From assembly GCF_002572525.1 (NCBI RefSeq), contig NZ_PDBS01000001.1, positions 3,410,001 through 3,474,000 on the forward strand: DNA of 64,000 nucleotides, read 5' to 3'. Shown in pieces: positions 8,043-17,201 of the stretch (position 1 is its first letter; every line of letters starts with the position of its first letter). Source of the stretch: Natrinema sp. CBA1119. Its GTDB lineage: Archaea > Halobacteriota > Halobacteria > Halobacteriales > Natrialbaceae. Under the pieces are notes generated by a model that saw only the letters and a list, made by a program, of their open reading frames with translations, was not told the DNA's origin and did not search any database. The translations under genes were made by a program, and so were the position numbers.

Positions 8043-9545
8043 ATGGCGAACGACGTTCCAGAGCAAGAGCCCTATTCTTCGAAACTGCAGGTACCGGAAG
8101 CGCTAACGTTCGACGACGTCCTTCTCCGCCCGAAGGAGAGCCGCGTCGAACCCGACGACGCCGACCTCACGTCGAACGTCTCGAAAAACGTCGAGGTCTC
8201 CGTTCCCATCCTCTCGGCGGCGATGGACACCGTCACCGAGAGCAGCATGGCGATCGCGATGGCCCGCCACGGCGGCCTCGGCGTTCTCCACCGCAACATG
8301 AACATCGACGAGATGGTCGAGGAGATCGGGCGCGTCAAGAGCGCCGACGAACTCATCATCCCCCTCGACTCGGTGGTGACCGCCGATCCCGAGATGTCCG
8401 TGCGCGAGGTCGACGAGCGAATGGCCCGTAAGGGCGTCGGCGGCGCGCCCGTCGTCAACACCAACGGCGAAGTCCTGGGGATCATCTCGAGTACGGACAT
8501 CCGGCCCCACCTCGAGGTCAACGAGGACGACCCGGTCACCGAGGCGATGACCGACGAGGTCATCACGGCCCCCGAGGACATCGACTCCCGCGATGCCTTC
8601 GAGATGATGTACGATCACAAGATCGAGCGCGTCCCGGTCGTCGACGACGAGAACTTGCTCGTCGGTCTCGTGACGATGCAGGGGATCCTGCAGCGCCGCG
8701 AGTACAAGGAGGCCGTCCGCGACGAGGACGGTCGCCTCCGCTGTGGCGTCGCCGTCAGCCCGTTCGAGCACGACCGCGCGACGGCCGCCGACGAGGCCGA
8801 TGCCGATGTCCTCTTCATCGACACCGCACACGCGCACAACCTGAACGTCGTCGAGGGCGCTCGAGACATCAAGGAGTCCGTCGACGCGGACGTCGTCGTT
8901 GGAAACATCGGCACCCGCGAGGCGGCCGAGGACCTCGTCGACTTCGCGGACGGCCTCAAGGTCGGCATCGGCCCGGGCTCGATCTGTACCACCCGCATCG
9001 TCTCGGGGTCGGGGATGCCACAGATCACGGCCGTCGCGCAGGTCGCCGACGTCGCGAGCGACCACGACGTGCCGGTGATCGCCGACGGCGGCATCCGGTA
9101 CTCCGGCGACGCGATTAAGGCGGTCGCCGCCGGCGCGGACGCGGTCATGCTCGGCTCCTACTTCGCCGGCACGGAGGAAGCACCCGGTCGCGTCGTCACG
9201 ATGAACGGGAAGAAGTACAAACAGTACCGCGGCATGGGATCCGTCGGCGCGATGAAGTCCGGTGACAGCGACCGATACCTCAAGGACGAACCCGACGAGG
9301 ACGACGAGTACGTTCCGGAGGGCGTCGAGGCCGCGACGCCGTACAAGGGGACGCTCAAGTCCGAACTCCACCAGCTCGCTGGCGGCATGCAGTCGGGCAT
9401 GGGCTACGTCGGCGCGGAAACCGTCCCCGCATTCAAGGAGCGCTCGGAGTTCGTCCGCGTCTCCGCGGCCGGGCAGGCCGAGAGCCACGCCCACGACGTC
9501 GTCATCACCGACGAAGCGCCGAACTACTCCCCCGACAGCGAGTAA
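8043..9545 (+). CDS. guaB: IMP dehydrogenase
   Basis: Catalyses NAD-dependent oxidation of IMP to XMP, the committed step of GMP synthesis, in the cytoplasm. The 500-residue product has the IMPDH barrel start (ALTFDDVLLRP), two CBS domains inserted at about 100-215, the catalytic Cys315 in GPGSICTTR, the IMP phosphate loop GGIRYSGD, and the flap/active-site GMGSVGAMKSGDSDRY. The length is normal. The start is the ATG at 8043; the in-frame sequence upstream lacks homology. An upstream AT-rich element allows leaderless transcription. It is monocistronic. Confidence 0.97.
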   Translation: MANDVPEQEPYSSKLQVPEALTFDDVLLRPKESRVEPDDADLTSNVSKNVEVSVPILSAAMDTVTESSMAIAMARHGGLGVLHRNMNIDEMVEEIGRVKSADELIIPLDSVVTADPEMSVREVDERMARKGVGGAPVVNTNGEVLGIISSTDIRPHLEVNEDDPVTEAMTDEVITAPEDIDSRDAFEMMYDHKIERVPVVDDENLLVGLVTMQGILQRREYKEAVRDEDGRLRCGVAVSPFEHDRATAADEADADVLFIDTAHAHNLNVVEGARDIKESVDADVVVGNIGTREAAEDLVDFADGLKVGIGPGSICTTRIVSGSGMPQITAVAQVADVASDHDVPVIADGGIRYSGDAIKAVAAGADAVMLGSYFAGTEEAPGRVVTMNGKKYKQYRGMGSVGAMKSGDSDRYLKDEPDEDDEYVPEGVEAATPYKGTLKSELHQLAGGMQSGMGYVGAETVPAFKERSEFVRVSAAGQAESHAHDVVITDEAPNYSPDSE

Positions 9546-9641
9546 CGGACGCGGTCCGTTTCGACCGGCCGCGACCGCCGTCACCGTGACGAGGTCGCGT
9601 TCGATGCTCGAGGCCCCGTCGAATCCCCCCTCGAGCCGATT

Positions 9642-10253
9642 TTAGGGATCGAGTTCGGGAGTCGTGAACGCTCCCTCGTCCGCTTCGGGACCGTACTCCT
9701 CGATGGCCGTTCGGACGAGCGAGAACACGCCGTGCTTGCTCCAGCGGGCGGTATTGATGTGGAGGTCGTAGAACGTCTGATTGCCGATATCGATCTCGTA
9801 GTAGGACTGATAGCGGCCGGCTTCGCTCACCTCGCGGACGCGCATTTCGGCGTCGGTTTCGCCGCGGTCGTCGATCCGCTCGAGGCGGACGTCTTCGGGC
9901 GCGTCGAGCCAGATCCGTAGGTCGGCGCGCTCGCCGGCTAGCCAGCCCGCGAGCCGGGACTCGAGAATGAACGGCTTGTTGGCCATCCCCCACTTCTCGG
10001 CGATCTGCTGGAGGCGTCGGTCGAGCGCGCGGTCGATGTCGGCGGAGCCGTCGGCCTCCGCGGTGAGCTGGTTGAGGCTCATGTCGCGGTCGTCGGCGAG
10101 TTCGCGGAAGATGTCGCCGCCGGAGACGTAGGGACAGCCCATCGCGTCGGCGAGGCGTTGACAGAGCGTCGTCGCCCCGCAGCCCGGCGGCCCGGAAACG
10201 GTGATGAACAGTCTCGTGTCGATCTCCGCGTTCGAACCGTCTGCTGTGGCCAT
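9642..10253 (-). CDS. cmk: Cytidylate kinase (archaeal (d)CMP kinase)
   Basis: Phosphorylates CMP/dCMP with ATP. The 203-residue product begins MATADGSNAEIDTRLFITVSG, with the P-loop SGPPGCGATT (Thr/Ala replacing the usual GKS/T, a variation that merits checking), the CMP-binding YVSGGDIFRELA, the LID-type ESRLAGWLA and a basic (R-rich) nucleotide-binding segment around RLERIDDRGE. Residues near the C-terminus (YDLHINTARWSK) are typical of archaeal cmk. The start at 10253 removes an arginine-rich upstream extension. Adjacent genes are unrelated. Confidence 0.9.
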   Translation of the reverse strand: MATADGSNAEIDTRLFITVSGPPGCGATTLCQRLADAMGCPYVSGGDIFRELADDRDMSLNQLTAEADGSADIDRALDRRLQQIAEKWGMANKPFILESRLAGWLAGERADLRIWLDAPEDVRLERIDDRGETDAEMRVREVSEAGRYQSYYEIDIGNQTFYDLHINTARWSKHGVFSLVRTAIEEYGPEADEGAFTTPELDP

Positions 10254-10381
10254 ACGTTGATCCACTCGGTCCCCCCTGAAAAGGTTCCGGCCGCGATCGA
10301 ATCCGATCGTCGCTCGCGAGCGCGATATCTCGGCGGCGGACACGGGTCACGTTCGCGACTCCTCGAGCCCGTCCCCCGATA

Positions 10382-10858
10382 TTAGGGCGTAAACGAGTTG
10401 CCACACTCGGTACACGTCAGCCGGAAGGCACCGTCATCCGTCAGTTCGAGGCCGTGGCCGACCTCGTCCTCGCAGTCCTGACAGTAGAGTATCGACTCGA
10501 TCTGGTCCCAGTCGTGTTTCGACTTGGGCGCACCGAAGGCGAAGCCGACGACCCGCTCGTCGGTGTCGTTGTAGCCGTGCTGGAAGTCACCGGGCGCGAA
10601 CCGAATCACCTCGTCCTCGTCGACCGTCACCTCCCCTTCTTCCATGTCGAATGTCGCCGTCCCCTCCTGGACGTAGAAGACCTCCTCCTGATCGTGATGG
10701 GTGTGCAGGCCGCCCGAAAAGGACTCTCCCGGCTCGAGTTCGAAGTAGTTCATCGCAAAGTCCGAAAATCCGAGCGCGTCCGAAACCGGCCGTCTGATCG
10801 AGTGAACGTCCATCGGGTTGGTTTCGATGTCAACGTCGTCGATAGCGACTTTCTCCAT
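10382..10858 (-). CDS. Cupin-domain protein with C-terminal zinc ribbon
   Basis: A 158-residue protein starting MEKVAIDDVDIETNP. A single cupin barrel spans about residues 35-115: GLHTHHDQEEVFYVQEGTATF supplies the His-His-Glu metal ligands of motif 1, and APGDFQHGYN gives the motif 2 His. The tail has CQDCEDEVGHGL...CTECGNSF, a four-cysteine zinc ribbon. Small haloarchaeal cupins of this type have no assigned reaction. The combination suggests a metal-dependent enzyme or sensor. The start at 10858 is preferred because upstream residues are not conserved-looking. Confidence 0.85.
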   Translation of the reverse strand: MEKVAIDDVDIETNPMDVHSIRRPVSDALGFSDFAMNYFELEPGESFSGGLHTHHDQEEVFYVQEGTATFDMEEGEVTVDEDEVIRFAPGDFQHGYNDTDERVVGFAFGAPKSKHDWDQIESILYCQDCEDEVGHGLELTDDGAFRLTCTECGNSFTP

Positions 10859-11012
10859 GCCTTGTCGTTCGGGTCGGGATGCAAAAATCCCGTGGATGAG
10901 GATATCTACCGAGACCGGTCCCCGGCCCGACCGATCGGCCGCCGAGTCAGTCGTGGACATCGGGGAGACCGGAAGAGTAACGCATACAGTCGTTCGACAC
11001 TGACGAGTACAC

Positions 11013-11555
11013 GTGAACCGTCGGACGGTACTTCGAACCGCGGGGGTGGCCGCGACGATCGCGCTCTCAGGCTGTGCCGACGCGCTCCAAGAGCACTACG
11101 AGGGCACGTTCCAGGGCCTGGTCCCGATCGAGATCCACAGTGAAGCCGAGAGTCACTACGATGTCACGCTCGAGGCGTACAAGCCGGGGACGAACCGCCA
11201 GACCTACGACGAGAGTTATACGATCACGGCCAACCAGTCGGCCACGCCGCCCCATCTCGAGGCGACCGAGCAACATCTCCGCGTGACCAAGTACGAACGG
11301 CAGAGCGAAGAACAGACCACCGAGGAGGCGATGATCACGCCGAACACCAAGTCGGTGATCATCAGGATTACCGGCGACGATCTGACAATAGAACTCAGCA
11401 GCGACGACGGCGAATCCTCCGGGCCGGCCGCTGAACCGGGAGCAGAGGGTTCCGGGACGGACGGGCCCGGGACGACAGATCCCGAACCGAACGACTCCGA
11501 GCGGACCGACGGCGGAACGAACGAGACTGATTCTGCGGCGGATACCGGCGCATAA
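11013..11555 (+). CDS. Tat-exported lipoprotein with acidic, Gly/Pro-rich tail
   Basis: A GTG-started 180-residue protein. MNRRTVLRTAGVAATIALSGC gives a Tat motif and lipobox, so it is an extracytoplasmic lipid-anchored protein. Residues about 30-125 form a small beta-rich domain (IEIHSEAESHYDVTLEAYKPGT...SVIIRITGDDLTIEL). The last 50 residues are disordered and rich in Gly, Glu, Asp, Pro and Thr, typical of haloarchaeal cell-surface proteins. No known domain was recognised and function is unknown. The divergent neighbour is the cupin gene. Confidence 0.75.
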   Translation: MNRRTVLRTAGVAATIALSGCADALQEHYEGTFQGLVPIEIHSEAESHYDVTLEAYKPGTNRQTYDESYTITANQSATPPHLEATEQHLRVTKYERQSEEQTTEEAMITPNTKSVIIRITGDDLTIELSSDDGESSGPAAEPGAEGSGTDGPGTTDPEPNDSERTDGGTNETDSAADTGA

Positions 11556-11598
11556 CGCGAATCCGATACCTGGCCCCGACGGGCGAACCGCTCCAGGT

Positions 11599-13362
11599 TC
11601 AGGGATACGGATGAAACGCCCGCTCGAGGCGCGGTTCGAAGCCGAGGTCGTCCGGTACCGTCCGCGCGCGTTCGCCGAAGAACGACTCGTCGGTGAACAG
11701 CGGCTGGGCACCGGGGACGACGACTCGGACCGCCTCGAAGTCGATCGACTCGACATCGCGCGTCGTCAAGCGCGCAGCAAATGGCGTCAGCCCTGCGTCG
11801 GCCGTCCGCGAACACAGCGTCTCGAGGCGGTCGAGACCGGTCGGGACGGAGTCGGGACCGACGCTCGCTGCGGGAACCATCCGGTCGGCGTCGACGAACT
11901 CGCGCGCGCGCTCGGGAAACGACGCGTACTCGCCGATCGCGCCACCGGCGTCGGCCGCATCGTCGGGGCCGAGACTGCGCAGTTCCATCCAGTTTTGGAG
12001 CGCCTCCTCGAGCGCCGCAGTCGCGGCCGCCGCGGCGTCGAGGCCGGCCGCCGAGCCGACCGCGAAAGCCGGCCACGCGTCGTCGGTCGCCGAAATCGGC
12101 TCGTCGCCCTCGAGTGCGTTTGGCTCGCGATGCACGGCCACGGCGACGACGGGCACGTCGATATCCTGCGTGACGAGCAACGGCGTCACCGAGAGTCCCT
12201 CGCTCCGGGCGCGGCGCTCGAGTGTCGCGAAAGCGTCCGTCTCGACCGACAGCCCGAGCGGCTCAAATGTCGAGTACCAGGCGAGCATCGTCGCGTCGCG
12301 CTCGATCACCTCGGTCAACCCGGATACGAGCGCGTCGACCGTCGAGGAGCCAAGTCCCAGCCCGGTCGTGATCGCCGGGACCAGCGACGCGCCCGGCTGG
12401 GGGAACTGGACCGCCGCGGCGGGCAGGTGTGTCGGTTCTCCGGTCTCGAGGGCCTCGCCCGGCACCCAGCGGTGTTCATCGCCGGAGTCGTACGCCGGTG
12501 CGTCGTCTGGCCGAACGAGCTCAGTCGGCGCGACCGCGTTCTCGAGGTTGTCCTCGCTCGCGCGGACGAACTCCGCGTCGCGATAGACGCCCGCGCAGTA
12601 GCGCTCGAGTCCCTCGCCGACCGCTTTCATCAGGGCAGCGTTCCAGTCGTCGGCGACGCCGGCGGCCTGCCGGGGCGCGCTCGCGTCGCTGAAGGCGGTC
12701 GTCTCCGCCACGGTCGCCAGGTAGTAGGGGGCCGGGAACGACTCGACCTCGGCGATGCTCGAGACGGGACCGACGCGGTTGTCGATCGCCCGCTCGGCGC
12801 GTTCGACCGCTGCATCGAGGCCGAGCGTTTCGGCATCGCGCTCGAGCGATCGATCCCGATCCGTATCGGCGCACGCACAGCCCGGAACGGGCAGGAACTC
12901 CCGGCGGGCGTGTGGTACTTCGCGTACCTGCCCGATGATCGAGCGCTCGTCGCCCGAGAGGACGCGAACGCACTCCCGACCGGCGATCGCACCGGCGAGT
13001 CGTGCTCCGGCGCGATCGGCCTGCGGGGCGTCGGCTCGCTCCTCGAGATTCGACGCGACCCGCGAACGGAGACAGTCGAAGCAGCCGGTGGCGGGCGCGA
13101 ATCCCGAGATAGCGGCGTCGACAGCCGAAAGCGGGTGGCCGCCGATCCCGCCGATCTCGACGGCGATCCAGGGCGTTCCGCCCGAACGGGCGGCCTCGTT
13201 CGCCTGATCGAACGTCGCCGAGCCGGCGACGTCGCTGACGACGGCGAAGCGGGCATCGGAGAGGGACGACGGCTCGGCGTCACGGACGCCGATATCGACG
13301 TCATCGAGCGCGGCGACGACCGCCTCGCGGACGGGATCGTCACCCACGACGTGGACTTGCAT
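11599..13362 (-). CDS. YcaO-family cyclodehydratase fused to an N-terminal E1-like zinc domain
   Basis: A 587-residue protein. Residues 1-165 look like the ThiF/E1-like or leader-binding domain of TOMM cyclodehydratases, with a zinc tetrad CFDC (94-97) and CAC (162-164). Residues about 205-580 are a YcaO domain with the ATP-binding signatures GEGLERY (about 250), GLTEVIERDATM and ALEEALQNWMELR. The C-terminus FHPYP recalls the proline-rich tail needed by azoline-forming YcaO proteins. YcaO enzymes use ATP to activate peptide amides, making azolines, thioamides or amidines. No precursor peptide, TfuA or dehydrogenase gene is adjacent, so the substrate is unknown. Confidence 0.88.
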   Translation of the reverse strand: MQVHVVGDDPVREAVVAALDDVDIGVRDAEPSSLSDARFAVVSDVAGSATFDQANEAARSGGTPWIAVEIGGIGGHPLSAVDAAISGFAPATGCFDCLRSRVASNLEERADAPQADRAGARLAGAIAGRECVRVLSGDERSIIGQVREVPHARREFLPVPGCACADTDRDRSLERDAETLGLDAAVERAERAIDNRVGPVSSIAEVESFPAPYYLATVAETTAFSDASAPRQAAGVADDWNAALMKAVGEGLERYCAGVYRDAEFVRASEDNLENAVAPTELVRPDDAPAYDSGDEHRWVPGEALETGEPTHLPAAAVQFPQPGASLVPAITTGLGLGSSTVDALVSGLTEVIERDATMLAWYSTFEPLGLSVETDAFATLERRARSEGLSVTPLLVTQDIDVPVVAVAVHREPNALEGDEPISATDDAWPAFAVGSAAGLDAAAAATAALEEALQNWMELRSLGPDDAADAGGAIGEYASFPERAREFVDADRMVPAASVGPDSVPTGLDRLETLCSRTADAGLTPFAARLTTRDVESIDFEAVRVVVPGAQPLFTDESFFGERARTVPDDLGFEPRLERAFHPYP

Positions 13363-13458
13363 ACCCCTACCTGCTGGCGCGGGCGGCAAAAACGCCCCGC
13401 TCGAGCGTGGCCAGGACGGCGACCGGCTCGACGAGTGGCGATGAGCCGCGACCGGTGC

Positions 13459-14697
13459 TCAGTCCTCGGTCGCGATCGCCGAATCGACGTAGACGAGTTC
13501 GTCCGCCGCCTCGAGCAGGCCCACGCCCCAGGTGACGGTCACGGGGACGAGCGCGGTCGTAAAGACCGCGATGAAGACGAGAATCGAGAACAGTTCCGCG
13601 TCGATAACGCCGGCCTCGTAGGCGACCTGTGCGATGATGATCTCGACGGTCCCGCGACCGTTCATGCCGAAGCCGACGACCAACCCCTCGAGCGAGGTGA
13701 GCGACGTCGGGAGCGAGAACAGCCAGGAGCCGATGATCTTGCCGAAGAACGCGATGGCGACCAGGACGGCGAGCACGACGAACGAGTCGAAGAAGACGTC
13801 GAACGTGATCTGAAAGCCGACCGTGACGAAGAAGACCGGTGCGAACAACCCCATCGCGAGGTCGTACATGACCGTGTGCATGTGCTCGTAGAGCCCGGGT
13901 TCCACGTCGGACTGCCGGAGGAACATTCCCGCCATGAAGCCGCCGATGATCATGTGCAGGTCCGCGAGCGTCGCGAGTTGTGCGAACAGCAAGGAGACGA
14001 GCAGCGCGAACGTGAACGCGGTCGTCCGATCGACGAACCCGTAATGCTCGCGCTGACGCTCAATATACCGCCACGCGATCGGCAGGAACCGATAGCCGAT
14101 CAGTAGCGTCACCGCGAAGAAGCCAAACGCCTGCAGGAGGATCACGCCGATCTCGTTCGGATCGAGTCCGCCGGCGGTGACGTAGCTATCGACGCCCGCG
14201 AACGCGATGAGCACGCCCACGTCGGAGGCGAGCGCGCCGCCGAGCAACACGTTCGCGATCCGAGTGTCCAGTAGCTCGAGGTCGGCGAGGATCCGGGACT
14301 TCGTCGCGAGCGACGTGGCGGCCATGGCGAGTCCGAGAAAGAGCGCCGCACCGACTGAGATGCCAAGCCAGATGCCGGCCGCATAGCCGAGTCCGAACGG
14401 GATGACGAACGCGCCGAAGGCGATCAGCAGTGACTGGGAACCGAGCTCGAACAGTTCGCGGAGGTCGACCTCCATGCCGACGTAGACCATGAGGAGGAAG
14501 ACGCCGAGTTCCGAGAGGACCGACAGCAGTTCCGAGGGGCGCAAGAGACCGAGCAGGGCGGGGCCGAAGGCGATGCCGGCGAACAGCTCCCCCATCATCG
14601 TCGGGTAGCCGAGGCGCTCGGCGAGCGCGCCGAACACCCAGGCGACCGACAGGACGAGCAGGAGGCTCAGGATATCGATACTGACGGTCTCGACCAT
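13459..14697 (-). CDS. CPA2-family cation:proton antiporter
   Basis: A 412-residue integral membrane protein with about 12 hydrophobic segments, e.g. LERLGYPTMMGELFAGIAFGPALLGL (N-terminal CPA signature) and GGALASDVGVLIAF, the ion-binding helix containing the conserved Asp. The C-terminal MNGRGTVEIIIAQVAYEAG is the usual CPA2 ending. It lacks the KTN/TrkA-C regulatory domain of KefB-type proteins. It probably exchanges Na+ or K+ for protons across the cytoplasmic membrane, a core need for a salt-in halophile. Substrate ion cannot be told from sequence. Confidence 0.9.
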   Translation of the reverse strand: MVETVSIDILSLLLVLSVAWVFGALAERLGYPTMMGELFAGIAFGPALLGLLRPSELLSVLSELGVFLLMVYVGMEVDLRELFELGSQSLLIAFGAFVIPFGLGYAAGIWLGISVGAALFLGLAMAATSLATKSRILADLELLDTRIANVLLGGALASDVGVLIAFAGVDSYVTAGGLDPNEIGVILLQAFGFFAVTLLIGYRFLPIAWRYIERQREHYGFVDRTTAFTFALLVSLLFAQLATLADLHMIIGGFMAGMFLRQSDVEPGLYEHMHTVMYDLAMGLFAPVFFVTVGFQITFDVFFDSFVVLAVLVAIAFFGKIIGSWLFSLPTSLTSLEGLVVGFGMNGRGTVEIIIAQVAYEAGVIDAELFSILVFIAVFTTALVPVTVTWGVGLLEAADELVYVDSAIATED

Positions 14698-14845
14698 CGA
14701 CTACCTCCGCGCAGCGCAACTCGAGCGGTTCGCTCGCCGTGCTCGGTCGTCGGCCCGCCAGTACGAACTGTCGAGGGGGAATCGCATAGTGACTCGGCTC
14801 GTGAGTTCGTCACCTCACGGGCACTTTACTGAATGGGGTGGTCCG

Positions 14846-16333
14846 TTAGTCGTTCGTGCTCGCGTCCGTCTCACCGACCTCGAGGTTGTCGCCGAGACCG
14901 GGAGCCGGCGGCCCGTCGGTAACGTCGGCGTCGCGCCAGGTCCCTCTGCGGTACCAGCCGTAGGCGAGGCCGGCACCGACGGCGTTCGAGGCGGCGAACG
15001 CGAGCCAGATTCCGCGGTACTCCATCGTCGTTTGCGAGAGGACGTAGGCGATCGGGAGTCGGATGACTGCGTAGGTCACGAGAACGATCGCCGCGGCGGT
15101 GAGTGTCTTCCCGGTGCCGCGGAAGCTTCCGTTGTAGGCTCGCATCACGCCGATGAAGCCGAACGAGGGCGCGACGTACCGGAGGAACGTGACGCCGACC
15201 TCGATGACCGCGGGATCGTCGGTGAACACGGCGGTGATGGGCCGTGCGCCGAGCCACGCCACGACGCCGAGCGCGCCGAGGATAACGAACATGGTTTTGG
15301 CGGCGAAGTTGGCGGCCGCTTCCGCGCGTTCCGGTTTGTCGGCACCGACGTTCTGTCCGGTCATCGTCTCGACGCCGCGGGCGACTGCGATCGCCGGCAG
15401 GAAGATGACCGAGAACACGCGGGTACCGATGCCGTAGGCCGCGACGACGTAGGTTGGGAACAGGCCGACGATCACCAGCAGGAGATTGATCGACAGGGCT
15501 CTGCCCATGCCCTCGATCGACGCCGGAAACCCGATTCGAACGAGTTTCGTGGCAAACGAGAGGTCCGGACGCATCTGGCGGAGCCGAATCCGGACGCCTC
15601 GCGTCCCGCGGAACATGATCACCAGCCCGACGACGAGCGCGAGGGCGCGGGAGAAGACCGTGGCGATCGCCGCCCCCTCGATGCCGAGTTCGGGGAACGG
15701 CCCCCAGCCGAAGATCAGGAACGGGTCGAGGATGACGTTGAGGAGAACGGAGCCGAGCATCACCAGCATCGGCGTGATCGTGTCGCCATAGCCCCGCATC
15801 AGCGCGATGAAGACGAAGAATCCGAACATGAAGGGCATCCCGAGCGAGATGACCTCCATGTAGTCGGTCGCTAGCGGCAACACGTCCGGCGACGCGCCGA
15901 GGAGTCCGAGGAGTCCGTCGACAAAGACGTAGCCGACCAGACCCAAGACCACCGCACCGAGCAACGACAGGGCGACGGTCTGCGAGGCGGCGTACTCCGC
16001 CTCGCTCTCCTCATCTGCGCCGATGTGCTGGGCGACGAGCACGCTCCCGGCGACGGACAGCCCCATGCCGACCGAGATAAGCAGGAAGACCATCGGGAAC
16101 GCGAAGCTGATGGCCGCGAGCGCTTCGGTGCTATACTGACCGAGCCAGAACGTGTCGATGAGGTTGTAGGCCGTCTGCAACAGATTCGTCACGATGATCG
16201 GCAGCGAGAGGTAGAACAGCGGACCAGCGATATCGCCCGAGGTCAGATCGAACTCGTCGCGGCCCTTGAACAGTCCGGAGAGTCGATCGAGACGGCGCGA
16301 GAGCCAGCCCACGAGGCGATCGATGAGGCTCAT
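14846..16333 (-). CDS. MATE family multidrug/toxin efflux transporter
   Basis: A 495-residue membrane protein with 12 predicted helices and two MATE halves: GDIAGPLFYLSLPIIVTNLLQTAYNLIDTFWLG at the N-terminus with a matching FPASIEGMGRALSINLLLV segment mid-protein. MATE proteins expel cationic drugs or metabolites using Na+ or H+. The ATG overlaps the stop of the TetR-family gene upstream by four bases (16330-16333), so both are co-transcribed and probably co-regulated. The tail is short and acidic. Confidence 0.93.
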   Translation of the reverse strand: MSLIDRLVGWLSRRLDRLSGLFKGRDEFDLTSGDIAGPLFYLSLPIIVTNLLQTAYNLIDTFWLGQYSTEALAAISFAFPMVFLLISVGMGLSVAGSVLVAQHIGADEESEAEYAASQTVALSLLGAVVLGLVGYVFVDGLLGLLGASPDVLPLATDYMEVISLGMPFMFGFFVFIALMRGYGDTITPMLVMLGSVLLNVILDPFLIFGWGPFPELGIEGAAIATVFSRALALVVGLVIMFRGTRGVRIRLRQMRPDLSFATKLVRIGFPASIEGMGRALSINLLLVIVGLFPTYVVAAYGIGTRVFSVIFLPAIAVARGVETMTGQNVGADKPERAEAAANFAAKTMFVILGALGVVAWLGARPITAVFTDDPAVIEVGVTFLRYVAPSFGFIGVMRAYNGSFRGTGKTLTAAAIVLVTYAVIRLPIAYVLSQTTMEYRGIWLAFAASNAVGAGLAYGWYRRGTWRDADVTDGPPAPGLGDNLEVGETDASTND

Positions 16334-16962
16334 TCGCCGGCCTCCCCGTCCACGTCAGTCGTCGCCGTGTCTCGCTCGGTCGCCTCGTCCGGCCGCAGGG
16401 TCTCGTCGATGTACTCGTGGACGTACTGGCGCGTCCGTTCGGGCGGCCGATCGACCGCGGCCGCTCGCGTCTGTGCGCCGTGAAACAGCGTGACGAGAAA
16501 GTCGGCCGTCTCGTCCGGATCGATATCCGCACGGAACTCCCCCGCCTCGAGGCCGTCCGCGACGAGGGTCGCGATGCGCGCTTGAAGCGCGCGGTCGAAC
16601 GCACTCAGTTTCTCCCGGAAAACCTCGTTGTACGGCGCTTGCGCCTTGATTTCGAGGATCGCCGTCCGAAACTCCTCGGCGGAGCCCTCGTCCGCCGGCG
16701 TCAACAATTCCTCGAGAAATTCGTGGAGACGTTCGGCCGGCGTCTCGCCCGGAATCGTCTCGGTTCGCTCCTCGAACCGGTTCAGGAGAAACGCCAGAAA
16801 CGACTCGAGGAGGTCCTGCTTGCCCTCGAAGTGATAGTGGAGCGTCCCCTTGCTTTTGGTCGATTCCGCGGCGATATCCTGCATCGTCAGATCCGCGTAG
16901 CCGTGCGTACAGAGCGCTCGATACGTCGCCTCCATAATATCGTCGATCGTCTCGTCCGTCAT
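16330..16962 (-). CDS. TetR/AcrR family repressor of the adjacent MATE gene
   Basis: A 210-residue regulator with an N-terminal TetR helix-turn-helix (IMEATYRALCTHGYADLTMQDIAAES.. then KGTLHYHFEGKQDLL) and an all-helical ligand-binding domain to about 190. It precedes the efflux gene with an ATGA overlap. A 14-bp perfect palindrome sits 22 bp upstream of the start, the position of an autoregulatory operator. By analogy with QacR/AcrR systems, ligand binding should release the operator and induce both genes. The ligand is unknown. Confidence 0.92.
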   Translation of the reverse strand: MTDETIDDIMEATYRALCTHGYADLTMQDIAAESTKSKGTLHYHFEGKQDLLESFLAFLLNRFEERTETIPGETPAERLHEFLEELLTPADEGSAEEFRTAILEIKAQAPYNEVFREKLSAFDRALQARIATLVADGLEAGEFRADIDPDETADFLVTLFHGAQTRAAAVDRPPERTRQYVHEYIDETLRPDEATERDTATTDVDGEAGE

Positions 16963-16983
16963 TCAATGCGTATCTGAACTAAC

Positions 16984-16997
16984 TGACTGGCCAGTCA
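16984..16997. promoter_or_regulatory. Perfect palindrome, probable TetR operator
   Basis: TGACTGGCCAGTCA is a perfect 14-bp inverted repeat located 22-35 bp before the start of the TetR-family gene. It overlaps where the core promoter of the TetR-MATE operon should lie, so binding would block transcription. Binding is inferred from position and symmetry only. Confidence 0.7.
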
Positions 16998-17201
16998 AAA
17001 GCCCTTCGTACCCGGCGGATCACGTTCGGTCAGATCGATGAGTCGTGCCCGGCGAATCGGGTTCGGTCGGATCGGCACGTTCCGCTGGCGGCCGAGAGCA
17101 ACGGGACGCGGCAGGTCGGCTGCCGCGGCTGAACGGTCGAAAGCGGCCAAAAACCGCGTCCGTTACTGAGTGCGCAGCGACCCGACAGCGAGGGGGGGGG
17201 G

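Noticed and set aside
8103-9584. 493-codon frame antisense to guaB
   Set aside because: Shadow of the IMP dehydrogenase gene; composition (Asp/Val/Arg repeats) is an antisense artefact.
11611-14106. 831-codon plus-strand frame opposite YcaO and antiporter genes
   Set aside because: It is the antisense of two clear genes and reads as Arg/Asp/Gly-rich shadow sequence, common in high-GC genomes.
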